From Trinickia fusca (GTDB lineage: Bacteria > Pseudomonadota > Gammaproteobacteria > Burkholderiales > Burkholderiaceae), in NCBI RefSeq assembly GCF_003628145.1, contig NZ_RBZV01000003.1:1-64000 (forward strand): a stretch of DNA of 64,000 bases, in the 5' to 3' direction. The notes under the pieces are model-generated. The model worked only from the letters and a program-made list of their open reading frames with translations, had not been told where the DNA came from and did not search any database. The position numbers and the translations under genes are program-made. The first letter of the stretch is position 1. Each line of letters opens with the position of its first letter. Below, piece after piece: positions 45,887 through 54,266 of this stretch.

Positions 45887-46791
45887 CCGAACGAATCGAT
45901 CCCGCCCGCGGCTACGCGCTCGAGCTGTCTAATGTCACGTTGAAGCTCGGCGAGCGCACGATCCTCGCCGACACGAGCCTCACCATCGAAAACGGCGAGT
46001 TCATCGGCGTGCTCGGCCCGAACGGCGCAGGTAAGACCACGCTGATGCGCGCCGTGCTCGGCCTCGTGCCGGCGACAAGCGGTACGATCCGCGTCGCGGG
46101 CGAGCCGGTCACGCGCGGCAATCCGGCGGTCGGCTACATGCCGCAGACGCGCAGTGCGCTCGCGGGCCGTCGGCTGCGCGGGCGCGACTTCATCGCGATG
46201 GCGGCCGAAGGCCATCGCTGGGGCTTACCGCATGCCGACGCGACTACGCGTGCGGACGTCGATCGCGTGCTCGAGCTCGTCGGCGGCAGCGCGCTCGCGG
46301 CGCGTCCGCTATCCGAGCTCTCGGGCGGCGAACGGCAGCGGCTGCTGATCGCGCAATGCCTGCTCGGCAAGCCGCGGCTGCTGCTGCTCGACGAGCCGCT
46401 GATCAGCCTCGATCCGCACCATCAGCGCGGTGTCGTCGAACTCGTGCGCCGCGTGCAGCGCGAACTCGGCATCACGGTGCTGTTCTCGGCACACGAACTG
46501 AATCCGCTGCTGGGCGCGCTCGACCGCGTGCTCTATCTCGGCAATGGCGCGGCCGCGCTCGGCACCGTCGACGAAGTCATCACGCGCCCCGTGCTGTCGC
46601 GTTTGTACGGCTCAGCGATCGACGTCATGCGCGTGAATGGGCGCATCTTCGTGATGTCGGGCGATGTCGAAGTCGAAAAGCACGATCACGAACACGAAGA
46701 CGACGGCGGTGACGCGCACGGCCATGCACACGGACAGGGTCACGCACACGGCGGCAGCGACCATCCTCACGGACATACCCACGATGTTTGA
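45883..46791 (+). CDS. znuC: Zinc ABC transporter ATP-binding protein ZnuC with His-rich C-terminal tail
   Basis: 302 residues. Walker A GPNGAGKTT (45-53), signature LSGGERQR, Walker B LLLLDEP, and switch His in SAHE. The last 35 residues contain 12 His with Asp, Glu and Gly (HDHEHEDD, then HGHAHGQGHAHGG), a likely zinc-binding cytosolic tail not present in E. coli ZnuC. It starts within the znuA stop codon and ends overlapping znuB by 8 bp, so translation of the three is coupled. Confidence 0.94.
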   Translation: MTERIDPARGYALELSNVTLKLGERTILADTSLTIENGEFIGVLGPNGAGKTTLMRAVLGLVPATSGTIRVAGEPVTRGNPAVGYMPQTRSALAGRRLRGRDFIAMAAEGHRWGLPHADATTRADVDRVLELVGGSALAARPLSELSGGERQRLLIAQCLLGKPRLLLLDEPLISLDPHHQRGVVELVRRVQRELGITVLFSAHELNPLLGALDRVLYLGNGAAALGTVDEVITRPVLSRLYGSAIDVMRVNGRIFVMSGDVEVEKHDHEHEDDGGDAHGHAHGQGHAHGGSDHPHGHTHDV

Positions 46792-47566
46792 ATACGACTT
46801 CATGGTCAACGCGTTTGCCGCGTCGGGCATCGTCGCGGTGCTCGCGGGCATCGTCGGCTACTTTCTCGTCATGCGCGGCCAGACCTTCGCGGGCCACGCG
46901 CTGTCACACGTCGGCTTCACCGGCGCGACGGGTGCGGTGCTCGTCGGCATCTCGCCGCTGTGGGGGATGATCGGCTTCACGCTCGCGGCCGGGCTCTCGA
47001 TGGGCGCGCTCGGCGAACGGCTGGCCGGACGCGACGTGGCGATCGGCGTCGTGCTGTCGCTGTCGCTGGGCTGCGGGCTGTTGTTCCTGCACTTCTTCAC
47101 TGCGTACGCGACACAGGTGACGGCGCTGCTGTTCGGCAACGTGCTGGGGGTGACGACCTCGACACTGATCGTGCTGGCCGGCATCGGCGTCGCGTGTCTG
47201 CTTGCGCTCGCCGCCATCATGCGGCCGCTACTGTTCGCGACCGTGCAGCCTGAGCTGGCCGAAGCGAAGGGCGTCTCGCTGCGTCTCGTGTCGATGCTGT
47301 TTCTGGCCATCGCCGCGCTGTCGGTGGCGGCCTGCACGCAGATCGTCGGCGTCCTGCTCGTGTTCACGCTGATGGTCGGCCCCGCCGCCGCCGCGCAGAA
47401 CCTCACGACACGGCTCGGCAGCGGCGTCGCGCTGGCGGCGGTCTTCGCGCTCGCCCAGGCGTGGCTCGGCGTCACGCTCGCGTTCTATACCGACTGGCCC
47501 ACGAGCTTCTGGATCACGGCGCTGGCCGCGATCGTGTACGGTGCCAGCTTGTTGCCGCGACGCTGA
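46784..47566 (+). CDS. znuB: Zinc ABC transporter permease ZnuB
   Basis: 260 residues from ATG 46784, overlapping the znuC end by 8 bp. About eight hydrophobic helices; ABC-3 family with GYFLVMRGQTFAGHALSHVGF near the N-terminus (the coupling region and substrate-path His) and VVGVLLVFTLMVGPAAAA-like TQIVGVLLVFTLMVGPAA later. It transports zinc across the inner membrane with ZnuA and ZnuC. Last gene of the operon; the DUF1275 gene converges 120 bp downstream. Confidence 0.94.
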   Translation: MFEYDFMVNAFAASGIVAVLAGIVGYFLVMRGQTFAGHALSHVGFTGATGAVLVGISPLWGMIGFTLAAGLSMGALGERLAGRDVAIGVVLSLSLGCGLLFLHFFTAYATQVTALLFGNVLGVTTSTLIVLAGIGVACLLALAAIMRPLLFATVQPELAEAKGVSLRLVSMLFLAIAALSVAACTQIVGVLLVFTLMVGPAAAAQNLTTRLGSGVALAAVFALAQAWLGVTLAFYTDWPTSFWITALAAIVYGASLLPRR

Positions 47567-47686
47567 GCGGGCGACTCGAAGCTTGCAAGGGGCGCAACGC
47601 CGGCGCCCCGCCATCCCTGCCTCTCCCAGCGCATTGCCGCTCCATTCGCGCCACAATCCGATCTCCAAAGCCGTGGACGTCACGGT

Positions 47687-48445
47687 CTACCGCCCCGCCC
47701 CCATCACATCATCGACGAGCGGTACGGCGGCCAATGCGACAAGCAGCGTCGCGAGCGGCACAGTGGAAACGAACCCCATATGCTTGAATCCGACCGCCCC
47801 TGCCAGTCCGCCGCAAAAGAACGCCAGCAGCAGTGATGCAAGCAGTGCGAGCCGCTGCCGGTCGCTACGCACGAGCGGCATGCGATCGCGCATCGGATTG
47901 TCGGGTGGCCCGTTCCAGTAGAACAGCTTGCCGAGCTCGATGCCGATGTCGGTCACGAGCCCCGTCACGTGCGTCGTACGAATCTCGGCCTTCGAGATCT
48001 TCGTGATCATCGCGTTCTGCAAGCCCATCACGAAGCACAGCAGCGCGACCGTCGCGGGCACGAACAGCACGCGATGCGCTTCGAGGTTCGAGCCCAGCAA
48101 GCCAAAGCAAAGCAGCAGCGCGGCCTCGAGCATCAAAGGCATCGCGTAGAAGCTGCGCAGTCCACGGCGGCGTCCCCAGTTAATGAGGATTGCCGACGTA
48201 GCCGCACCGCAGACAAATGACATAAACGACGCGAGACCTGCCGCCGCGAGACTGATTTCGCCAAGTGCCAGGCTGTCGGCCAGCGACGAGACGATGCCGG
48301 ACATATGCGACGTGTACTGCCCGACCGCCAGAAATCCACCTGCGTTGGCCGCACCGGCGACGAAGGCGAGCGAACGCCCGAGGCGACGGTTGGCTTCGTC
48401 CGTGCGCTCTGGCGTCGTGAATCCGCGCAGGTATTGAATCGGCAT
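47687..48445 (-). CDS. DUF1275 (YoaK) family membrane protein
   Basis: 252 residues with about six to seven hydrophobic segments. Family landmarks: FVAGAANAGGFLAVGQYTSHMSG, then FMSFVCGAATSAI, LCFVMGLQNAMITKISKAEIRTTHVTG and TDIGIELGKLFYW. Function is unknown. Starts 3 bp after the fghA stop on the same strand, so it is probably co-transcribed with frmA-fghA, which may hint at a role linked to formaldehyde metabolism or be incidental. Confidence 0.85.
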   Translation of the reverse strand: MPIQYLRGFTTPERTDEANRRLGRSLAFVAGAANAGGFLAVGQYTSHMSGIVSSLADSLALGEISLAAAGLASFMSFVCGAATSAILINWGRRRGLRSFYAMPLMLEAALLLCFGLLGSNLEAHRVLFVPATVALLCFVMGLQNAMITKISKAEIRTTHVTGLVTDIGIELGKLFYWNGPPDNPMRDRMPLVRSDRQRLALLASLLLAFFCGGLAGAVGFKHMGFVSTVPLATLLVALAAVPLVDDVMGAGR

Positions 48446-48448
48446 GTT

Positions 48449-49294
48449 CTACGTCAGCACGCGCGCATGATGCGCGAGGTGATCCTCGATGAACGTCTCG
48501 ATGAAGTAGTAGCCGTGGTCATACGCTTCGTGGCGGCGCAGCATCAAAGGCTGTCCGGCCGCGAGACACGCCGCTTCGAACACGTCGGGGTGCAGTTGCT
48601 CGACGCGGAAGCGATCCGCCAGGCCCTGATCGATCAGGATACCCTCGTCGAATCGCGCGGCATCGGCGCGTGCGACCAGCTCGCTCGCGTCGTATTGCCG
48701 CCAGGCCTCGCGGTCCTCGCCCAGATAGCCGCCGAACGCCTTTTGCCCCCACGGGCAGCGCATCGGTGCCGCAATCGGCGCGAACGCAGAGACCGACCGA
48801 TAGAGCCCGGGGTTGCGCAGCGCGAGCACGAGCGCGCCGTGTCCGCCCATCGAGTGCCCGAAGATGCCGAGCCGCGCGCCGTCGATCGGCAGTTCGGCCA
48901 GCACGGTCTCGCGCAGCTCGTCGCGCACGTACGAGTACATGCGATAGTGCTTCGACCAAGGCTCGCGCGTCGCATCGACATAAAAGCCGGCCCCGACGCC
49001 AAAATCCCACGCATCGGTTTCGCCGGCGATGCCGGCCCCGCGCGGGCTCGTGTCGGGCGAGATCAGCGCGATACCGTGTGTGGCCGCAAAACGCTGAGCG
49101 CCAGCCTTGATCGGAAACGTCTCTTCGGTGGACGTCAGGCCCGCCAGATAAAACAACGCCGGCACGCGAGCGTGCTGCGCATGCGGCGGCAGATACACGG
49201 AGAAGCGCATCGGCAGGCCGATCGTCGTCGACGCGTGCCGGTAGAGCCGTTGCACGCCGCCGTGGCAGGCGTGCTCCTCAATGAGTTCGAGCAT
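48449..49294 (-). CDS. fghA: S-formylglutathione hydrolase
   Basis: 281 residues; GGGAG precedes ATG 49294. Alpha/beta-hydrolase of the esterase D family, splitting S-formylglutathione to formate and glutathione. The nucleophile Ser is in IFGHSMGGHGAL; PALFYLAGLTSTEETFPIKAG and SPDTSPRGAGIAGETDAWDFG are family blocks; the catalytic His is in AYDHGYYFIETF. It lies 13 bp downstream of frmA, forming the glutathione-dependent formaldehyde detoxification pair. Confidence 0.95.
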   Translation of the reverse strand: MLELIEEHACHGGVQRLYRHASTTIGLPMRFSVYLPPHAQHARVPALFYLAGLTSTEETFPIKAGAQRFAATHGIALISPDTSPRGAGIAGETDAWDFGVGAGFYVDATREPWSKHYRMYSYVRDELRETVLAELPIDGARLGIFGHSMGGHGALVLALRNPGLYRSVSAFAPIAAPMRCPWGQKAFGGYLGEDREAWRQYDASELVARADAARFDEGILIDQGLADRFRVEQLHPDVFEAACLAAGQPLMLRRHEAYDHGYYFIETFIEDHLAHHARVLT

Positions 49295-49307
49295 CGTGCG
49301 CTCCCGT

Positions 49308-50414
49308 TCAGTACAGCACGACCGAGCGGATCGATTCGCCCTTCTTCATGAGCTCGAACCCCTCGTTGATGCGATCGAGCGGCAGCGTGTGCGTGATGAG
49401 GTCGTCGATGTTGAGCTTGCCGTCCATGTACCAGTCGACGATCTTCGGCACGTCGGTGCGTCCGCGCGCGCCGCCGAACGCCGAGCCCTTCCATTCGCGC
49501 CCGGTCACGAGCTGGAACGGCCGCGTGCTGATCTCTTCGCCGGCCGCCGCCACGCCGATGATGATCGACTGGCCCCAACCCTTGTGACAGCATTCGAGCG
49601 CCTGACGCATCGTCTTCACGTTGCCGATGCACTCGAACGAGTAATCGGCCCCGCCATCGGTCAACTGCACGATGTGGTCGACCACGTTCTCGACCTCGTT
49701 CGGATTGACGAAGTGCGTCATGCCGAATTGCTTCGCGAGCGCCACGCGGCCCGGATTGATGTCGACGCCGATGATCTTGTTCGCACCGACCATCTTCGCG
49801 CCCTGAATCACGTTGAGCCCAATGCCGCCGAGCCCGAACACGACCACGTTCGCGCCCGCCTCCACCTTCGCCGTGAACACGACGGCACCCACGCCCGTCG
49901 TCACGCCGCAGCCGATGTAGCAGACCTTGTCGAACGGGGCGTCCTCGCGGATCTTCGCCACGGCGATCTCGGGCACGACGATGTAGTTCGAGAACGTCGA
50001 CGTGCCCATGTAGTGGAACAACGGCTTGCCGTCGATCGAGAAGCGTGACGTGGCATCGGGCATGAGGCCCTTGCCTTGCGTCGCGCGAATCTTCTGACAC
50101 AGGTTCGTCTTGCGCGACAGGCAGAACTTGCACTCGCGGCATTCGGGCGTGTAAAGCGGAATCACGTGGTCGCCCTTCCTCACCGTGCCCACGCCGGGCC
50201 CGACGTCGACGACGACGCCCGCGCCCTCGTGGCCCAGGATCGCCGGGAAGAGGCCCTCGGGGTCCGCGCCCGACAGCGTGTAGTAATCGGTGTGGCAAAT
50301 GCCCGTGGCCTTTACCTCGATCAGCACTTCGCCCGCGCGCGGCCCCTCGAGATCGACTTCCTCGACCGTCAGCGGTTCACCGGCCTTCCATGCGATTGCG
50401 GCTTTCGTCTTCAT
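49308..50414 (-). CDS. frmA: S-(hydroxymethyl)glutathione dehydrogenase (class III alcohol dehydrogenase)
   Basis: 368 residues; zinc-dependent NAD enzyme oxidising the glutathione-formaldehyde adduct. Catalytic zinc ligands are in [12 protein letters not shown] and [12 protein letters not shown], with the later Cys in [13 protein letters not shown]. The structural zinc is bound by the [16 protein letters not shown] cysteines; the Rossmann motif is [14 protein letters not shown]. It is the first gene of frmA-fghA-DUF1275. No FrmR-type repressor is adjacent. Confidence 0.96.
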   Translation of the reverse strand: MKTKAAIAWKAGEPLTVEEVDLEGPRAGEVLIEVKATGICHTDYYTLSGADPEGLFPAILGHEGAGVVVDVGPGVGTVRKGDHVIPLYTPECRECKFCLSRKTNLCQKIRATQGKGLMPDATSRFSIDGKPLFHYMGTSTFSNYIVVPEIAVAKIREDAPFDKVCYIGCGVTTGVGAVVFTAKVEAGANVVVFGLGGIGLNVIQGAKMVGANKIIGVDINPGRVALAKQFGMTHFVNPNEVENVVDHIVQLTDGGADYSFECIGNVKTMRQALECCHKGWGQSIIIGVAAAGEEISTRPFQLVTGREWKGSAFGGARGRTDVPKIVDWYMDGKLNIDDLITHTLPLDRINEGFELMKKGESIRSVVLY

Positions 50415-50715
50415 CGTGGCTTCGCTCCTGTTTCGTCAGTTTCGCGTTGTTCGTATTCTGTCAGGCGACCATCGTCGCCGAAAGGCTTGCGGCGCACGCT
50501 CGAACGCGGCCGCTCATCGCCATATGCGATGCGAAATACACATCATAGCGGCTGCGATACGCCCCCCGCTCTCGATGCCGCATAACGCGGTGCAACAACC
50601 GGCTGACCATATCGAGCCGCAAAAGGCCGAAATAGCCGCGCGCCCACTTGTTCGCCTGCAAGTGCACGCCTAACTTGGAGCCACTGACCGACAACAATCT
50701 TCAGGAGCGAGACAC
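50415..50715. other. 301-bp divergent intergenic region frmA - NCS2 permease
   Basis: No gene or structured RNA is recognised. It should contain the promoters of frmA (leftward) and of the permease (rightward); CAGGAG lies before the permease ATG. No clear operator palindrome was seen. Confidence 0.4.
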
Positions 50716-52092
50716 ATGCATTCGACCACGGTTCATCCGTGCGACGAGCGACTGCCTGCGGGCCGGTTGCTTACGCTCGGCATTCAGCACGTCCTCGTCA
50801 TGTACGCCGGCGCGGTGGCCGTGCCCCTCATCGTCGGCGGCGCGTTGAAGCTGCCCAAGGATCAGATCGCCTTCCTGATCAGCGCCGACCTGTTTTCCTG
50901 CGGCATCGCCACGCTGATCCAGACGCTCGGCCTTTGGATCTTCGGCATCCGCCTGCCCGTCATCATGGGCTGCACGTTCGCGGCGGTCGGCCCGATGGTC
51001 GCGATCGGCACCAACCCGCAGCTCGGCCTCCTCGATGTATTCGGGGCGACGATCGCCTCTGGCGCGATCGGCATCGTGCTCGCGCCCGCCATCGGCCGTC
51101 TGCTGCGCTTCTTCCCGCCTGTCGTCGTGGGGACCGTCATTTCGGTCATCGGGCTGTCGCTCATGGAAGTCGGCATCAACTGGGCCGCGGGCGGCGTGGG
51201 CAACCCCGCTTACGGCAACCCGAGCTATCTGGGCCTGGCACTGGCCGTGCTCGCGTTGATCCTCGGCATCAACAAATTCTGCCGTGGCTTCGTCGCCAAC
51301 ATCTCGGTGCTGCTCGGCATCGCCACCGGCTTCGCGATCGCGGCGATGACCGGACACGTATCGTTCGATGGCGTGCGCAGCGCACCGTGGGTCGGCTTCG
51401 TGATGCCATTCCACTTTGGCCTGCCCCACTTCGATCCGCTCGCGATCGCGACGATGGTGACCGTGATGTTCGTCACGTTCATCGAATCGACCGGTATGTT
51501 TCTGGCCATCGGCGACATGGTCGAGCGGCCTGTCGATCGGGAAACGCTCGTGCGTGGCCTGCGCGTGGACGGACTCGGCACACTGATCGGCGGCATCTTC
51601 AACTCGTTCCCGCATACGTCGTTCTCGCAGAACGTCGGACTGATCGGCGTGACCGGCGTCAAGAGCCGCTTCGTCTGCGCAACGGGCGGCGTGATCCTCG
51701 TCCTGCTGGGGCTCTTTCCGAAGATGGCGCAGGTCGTCGCGTCCGTCCCGCCATTCGTGCTCGGTGGCGCGGGTATCGTGATGTTCGGCATGGTCGCGGC
51801 AAACGGCATCAAGGCGCTCTCGCGCGTCGACTTCAACACCCATCCGCACAACCTGTTCATCGTAGCCGTCAGCATCGGGCTCGGCCTCGTGCCCGTCGTA
51901 TCGCCACGCTTCTTCGCACTGTTTCCTGCAGCGCTGACCCCGCTGTTGCATAGCGGCATCCTGCTCGCATCGGCCTCGGCGGTACTGCTCAACATCGTTT
52001 TCAACGGTACGGGCCACGGTGCCGAATCGGCCTTGCACACGCACGACACACTTCCCAGCGAACTCGCGCGCAGCGCAGCCGATCTGCGCTGA
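50716..52092 (+). CDS. NCS2-family nucleobase (xanthine/uracil):cation symporter
   Basis: 458 residues; CAGGAG precedes ATG 50716. About 14 hydrophobic segments. Family motifs: QHVLVMYAGAVAVPLIVGGA at the N-terminus, LPVIMGCTFAAVGPM, the TFIESTGMFLAIGDM helix with its substrate-binding Glu, and the signature FSQNVGLIGVTGVKSRFVC. The pattern is closest to xanthine/urate permeases (XanQ/UapA type), but uracil cannot be excluded. There are no purine catabolism genes next to it. Confidence 0.9.
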   Translation: MHSTTVHPCDERLPAGRLLTLGIQHVLVMYAGAVAVPLIVGGALKLPKDQIAFLISADLFSCGIATLIQTLGLWIFGIRLPVIMGCTFAAVGPMVAIGTNPQLGLLDVFGATIASGAIGIVLAPAIGRLLRFFPPVVVGTVISVIGLSLMEVGINWAAGGVGNPAYGNPSYLGLALAVLALILGINKFCRGFVANISVLLGIATGFAIAAMTGHVSFDGVRSAPWVGFVMPFHFGLPHFDPLAIATMVTVMFVTFIESTGMFLAIGDMVERPVDRETLVRGLRVDGLGTLIGGIFNSFPHTSFSQNVGLIGVTGVKSRFVCATGGVILVLLGLFPKMAQVVASVPPFVLGGAGIVMFGMVAANGIKALSRVDFNTHPHNLFIVAVSIGLGLVPVVSPRFFALFPAALTPLLHSGILLASASAVLLNIVFNGTGHGAESALHTHDTLPSELARSAADLR

Positions 52093-52419
52093 CCGTCCCT
52101 TCCCTGGCGCGCGCCGGCCGACAAGGCCCGCGCGCCTGTCACCTCGATTCGCACAGCCCGTCCCCACACCCTCGCCTAATCATCCGATGAAAGTCGGGCT
52201 TTCAATTTTCCTACCTCTTACTACCTCCGCACACTTTAATTCGGCAACCTAATTATTCGTCTTATCAATTCCATCTCGATTTCTGATTAGTAGGGATTCC
52301 TACCTATCCCTCTAAATCGCCGCAAACGATTGCCGTAAACAGTTTCGGGAGCGCCAACCTCCCGATGTTGCGAACGTGATGAAGCGGCCGATCTCGGTCA
52401 ATACCTTCAGGAGTCATCC
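52093..52419. promoter_or_regulatory. AT-rich 327-bp region upstream of the Tad operon
   Basis: No gene. From about 52195 the sequence is much more AT-rich than its surroundings. It contains three CTACCT direct repeats (52211-52216, 52221-52226, 52300-52305) and overlapping inverted repeats: GTAGG-gatt-CCTAC (52290-52303) and AGGGAT...ATCCCT (52292-52311). It probably carries the promoter and operator of flp and the Tad operon. Confidence 0.5.
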
Positions 52420-52611
52420 ATGCTGCGTTTCATTCAATCTTTGTCGCGTGACGAGCGCGGTGTCAGCGCGCTCGAATATTCGGTGCTGGCAGGCATCGTC
52501 GTGGTTGCCGTGGCCGCTGCCGGCGCGATCTTCGGCGGCACCGACGGTCTGCCGAACCTGTTCCAGAACATGATCACGAAGGTCACGAGCGTTCAGACGA
52601 ACGGTCATTGA
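52420..52611 (+). CDS. flp: Flp/Fap pilin component (major Tad pilin)
   Basis: 63 residues; AGGAG precedes ATG 52420. Flp prepilin: short basic leader ending DERG, cleavage expected after Gly15, mature start VSALEYSVLAG with the conserved Glu5-Tyr6, and a hydrophobic helix VVVAVAAAGAIFGG. It forms the Tad pilus fibre after processing by TadV. First gene of the Tad operon. Confidence 0.95.
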   Translation: MLRFIQSLSRDERGVSALEYSVLAGIVVVAVAAAGAIFGGTDGLPNLFQNMITKVTSVQTNGH

Positions 52612-52689
52612 CCGCCACGCTTGGGTCCGCTCGATTGCGAGGCATGAGAGCGGCCCGCGTCATGCTCACGTTGCTTCCGGCGCGTTTCG

Positions 52690-53244
52690 ATGTTCGATGA
52701 GGCACACACGATGGACTGGGTGAGAGTCGCTGCTTGCTGGGTTCTCGTCATGCTCGCAGTCTCCGATCTGCGTTCTCGCCGGCTTTCCAATTTCGGTGTA
52801 GCGAGCTTCGCCGCGCTGTATTTCGTCGACGCGCTGCTTACAGGCAGCGCCCCATTTTCCCTCACCGTCCATACGCTCACGGGCGGCCTGTCGCTCGCAC
52901 TCGCTGCGCTGCTGTTTCGCTTGGGCTGGCTCGGCGGCGGCGACGCCAAACTCGCTGCTGCCGTCTTTCTCTGGTCCGGGCCCACGCTCGCGACGCAAGT
53001 CTTCTTCATCGTCTCGGTGTCCGGGCTCGCCATCGGGCTCGCCGTGATCGCCTGCGGCGTGCTTGCGCGACACCACGCCCCCACTGCCGACCGGCTCGCC
53101 TGGCTCGCGCCCGCACGCGGCGTGCCTTATGGCATCGCGCTGGCGGCAGGAGGCGCAGCAGCTGTCTGGCTACCGCTCATACCAGCGAGCCCCCTCGCCC
53201 TTCACGCCTCACTCGCGCTCGAGCTGTTCGCGCGGCTGGCCTAA
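52690..53244 (+). CDS. tadV: Prepilin peptidase TadV (CpaA)
   Basis: 184 residues from ATG 52690; a second ATG at 52711 (MDWVRV) is a good alternative. Multi-pass membrane aspartyl protease: first catalytic Asp in LAVSDLRSRRLSN, second in GGGDAKLAAAVFLW. It lacks the N-methyltransferase domain of PilD, as usual for TadV/CpaA. It cleaves the leader of Flp and of the TadE/TadF-type pseudopilins. Confidence 0.92.
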   Translation: MFDEAHTMDWVRVAACWVLVMLAVSDLRSRRLSNFGVASFAALYFVDALLTGSAPFSLTVHTLTGGLSLALAALLFRLGWLGGGDAKLAAAVFLWSGPTLATQVFFIVSVSGLAIGLAVIACGVLARHHAPTADRLAWLAPARGVPYGIALAAGGAAAVWLPLIPASPLALHASLALELFARLA

Positions 53245-53259
53245 CCCGAGGCTGCATCC

Positions 53260-54258
53260 ATGCAAAACACGCTGAAACTCGCTGCCCTCGTCGTCATCGC
53301 CGCGATCGGCGCATTCGTGCTGCGTGCGCTGTTCGTCGCCGCCTCGCGGCCGGGCCCTGCGATACCGCCGGCGATGGAGCGTGTGCGGGCGGCTAGCGCG
53401 AATCTGCCCGACGGCCTGCTGCTGCGCGATAGCGACCTCGTCTGGAAAAGCATGCCGCGCAGCCAGGTGCCGCCCGGCGCGCTGACCGAGCGTCAGGTCC
53501 TTGCCAGCGCCGATCTCGATCTGAAGGGCGACCTGTTGCGCCACGCCGTACGTGCCGGCTCGCCGCTGGGCGCGTCCGACGTCATCTCGCCCAACTCACC
53601 GGGCTTTTTGGCCGCGGCGTTGCAACCGGGCATGCGCGCGATTTCCGTCGCGATCGACGACGTGTCGGGCAACGCGGGCCTGATCGAGCCCGGCGACTTC
53701 GTCGACGTGCTGCTGACCCAGCAGCTTCGCTCACAAGCCGGGCTGCCGCCAGCGCCCGAGCGCGCCGTCGAATCGGAGACGATCGTCGAGCATGTCCGCG
53801 TACTGGCCGTCGGCTCCGCGTTTCATCGGCCCAAGGACGACGCGGCCGCGCCGAACACGCGCGCGCGCACCGTGACGTTCGAAGTGACGCCGCACGGCGC
53901 CGAAGTCGTGACGGTCGCTGCGCACCTGGGCTCGCTGTCGCTCGCGCTGCGCAGCTTCGCTACGCGCGATCGCACCATGCCGGAGCCCATGACCGCGGCC
54001 GAGCCGCACACACCGCCCGTCTGGGCCGGTGATGTGTCACGTGCCCTGCGCGCCGCTCCTGCCGCAACGGAGCCGAGCACGAAGCACCTGCATGCCGGCG
54101 CCGGCTCACGGCCCGTCGTCGTTTATCGCGGCTCCAAGCAATCGGATTCGTTCGGCACCGATTCATCAGGATTGCCAACTGGTTCGACAGGCTCGACGCC
54201 TCCCCTTCCGCTCGGCGTGCCAACCGCCGCGCCGGCCCCGGCACACCCTGCAGCTTGA
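53260..54258 (+). CDS. rcpC: Tad pilus assembly protein RcpC/CpaB
   Basis: 332 residues. N-terminal membrane anchor (about 6-28), then an SAF domain (DLVWKSMPRSQVPPGAL, then GSPLGASDVISP) and an RcpC domain with MRAISVAIDDVSGNAGLIEPGDFVDVLLTQ. The C-terminal 90 residues are Pro/Ser/Thr-rich and low in complexity. It is periplasmic and works with the RcpA secretin. It overlaps the rcpA frame around 54255. Confidence 0.92.
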   Translation: MQNTLKLAALVVIAAIGAFVLRALFVAASRPGPAIPPAMERVRAASANLPDGLLLRDSDLVWKSMPRSQVPPGALTERQVLASADLDLKGDLLRHAVRAGSPLGASDVISPNSPGFLAAALQPGMRAISVAIDDVSGNAGLIEPGDFVDVLLTQQLRSQAGLPPAPERAVESETIVEHVRVLAVGSAFHRPKDDAAAPNTRARTVTFEVTPHGAEVVTVAAHLGSLSLALRSFATRDRTMPEPMTAAEPHTPPVWAGDVSRALRAAPAATEPSTKHLHAGAGSRPVVVYRGSKQSDSFGTDSSGLPTGSTGSTPPLPLGVPTAAPAPAHPAA

Positions 54259-54266
54259 GTACGACC

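Noticed and set aside
50701..52167. A 488-residue frame antisense to the NCS2 permease
   Set aside because: Asp/Arg-rich composition typical of an antisense shadow; the plus strand encodes an obvious membrane transporter.
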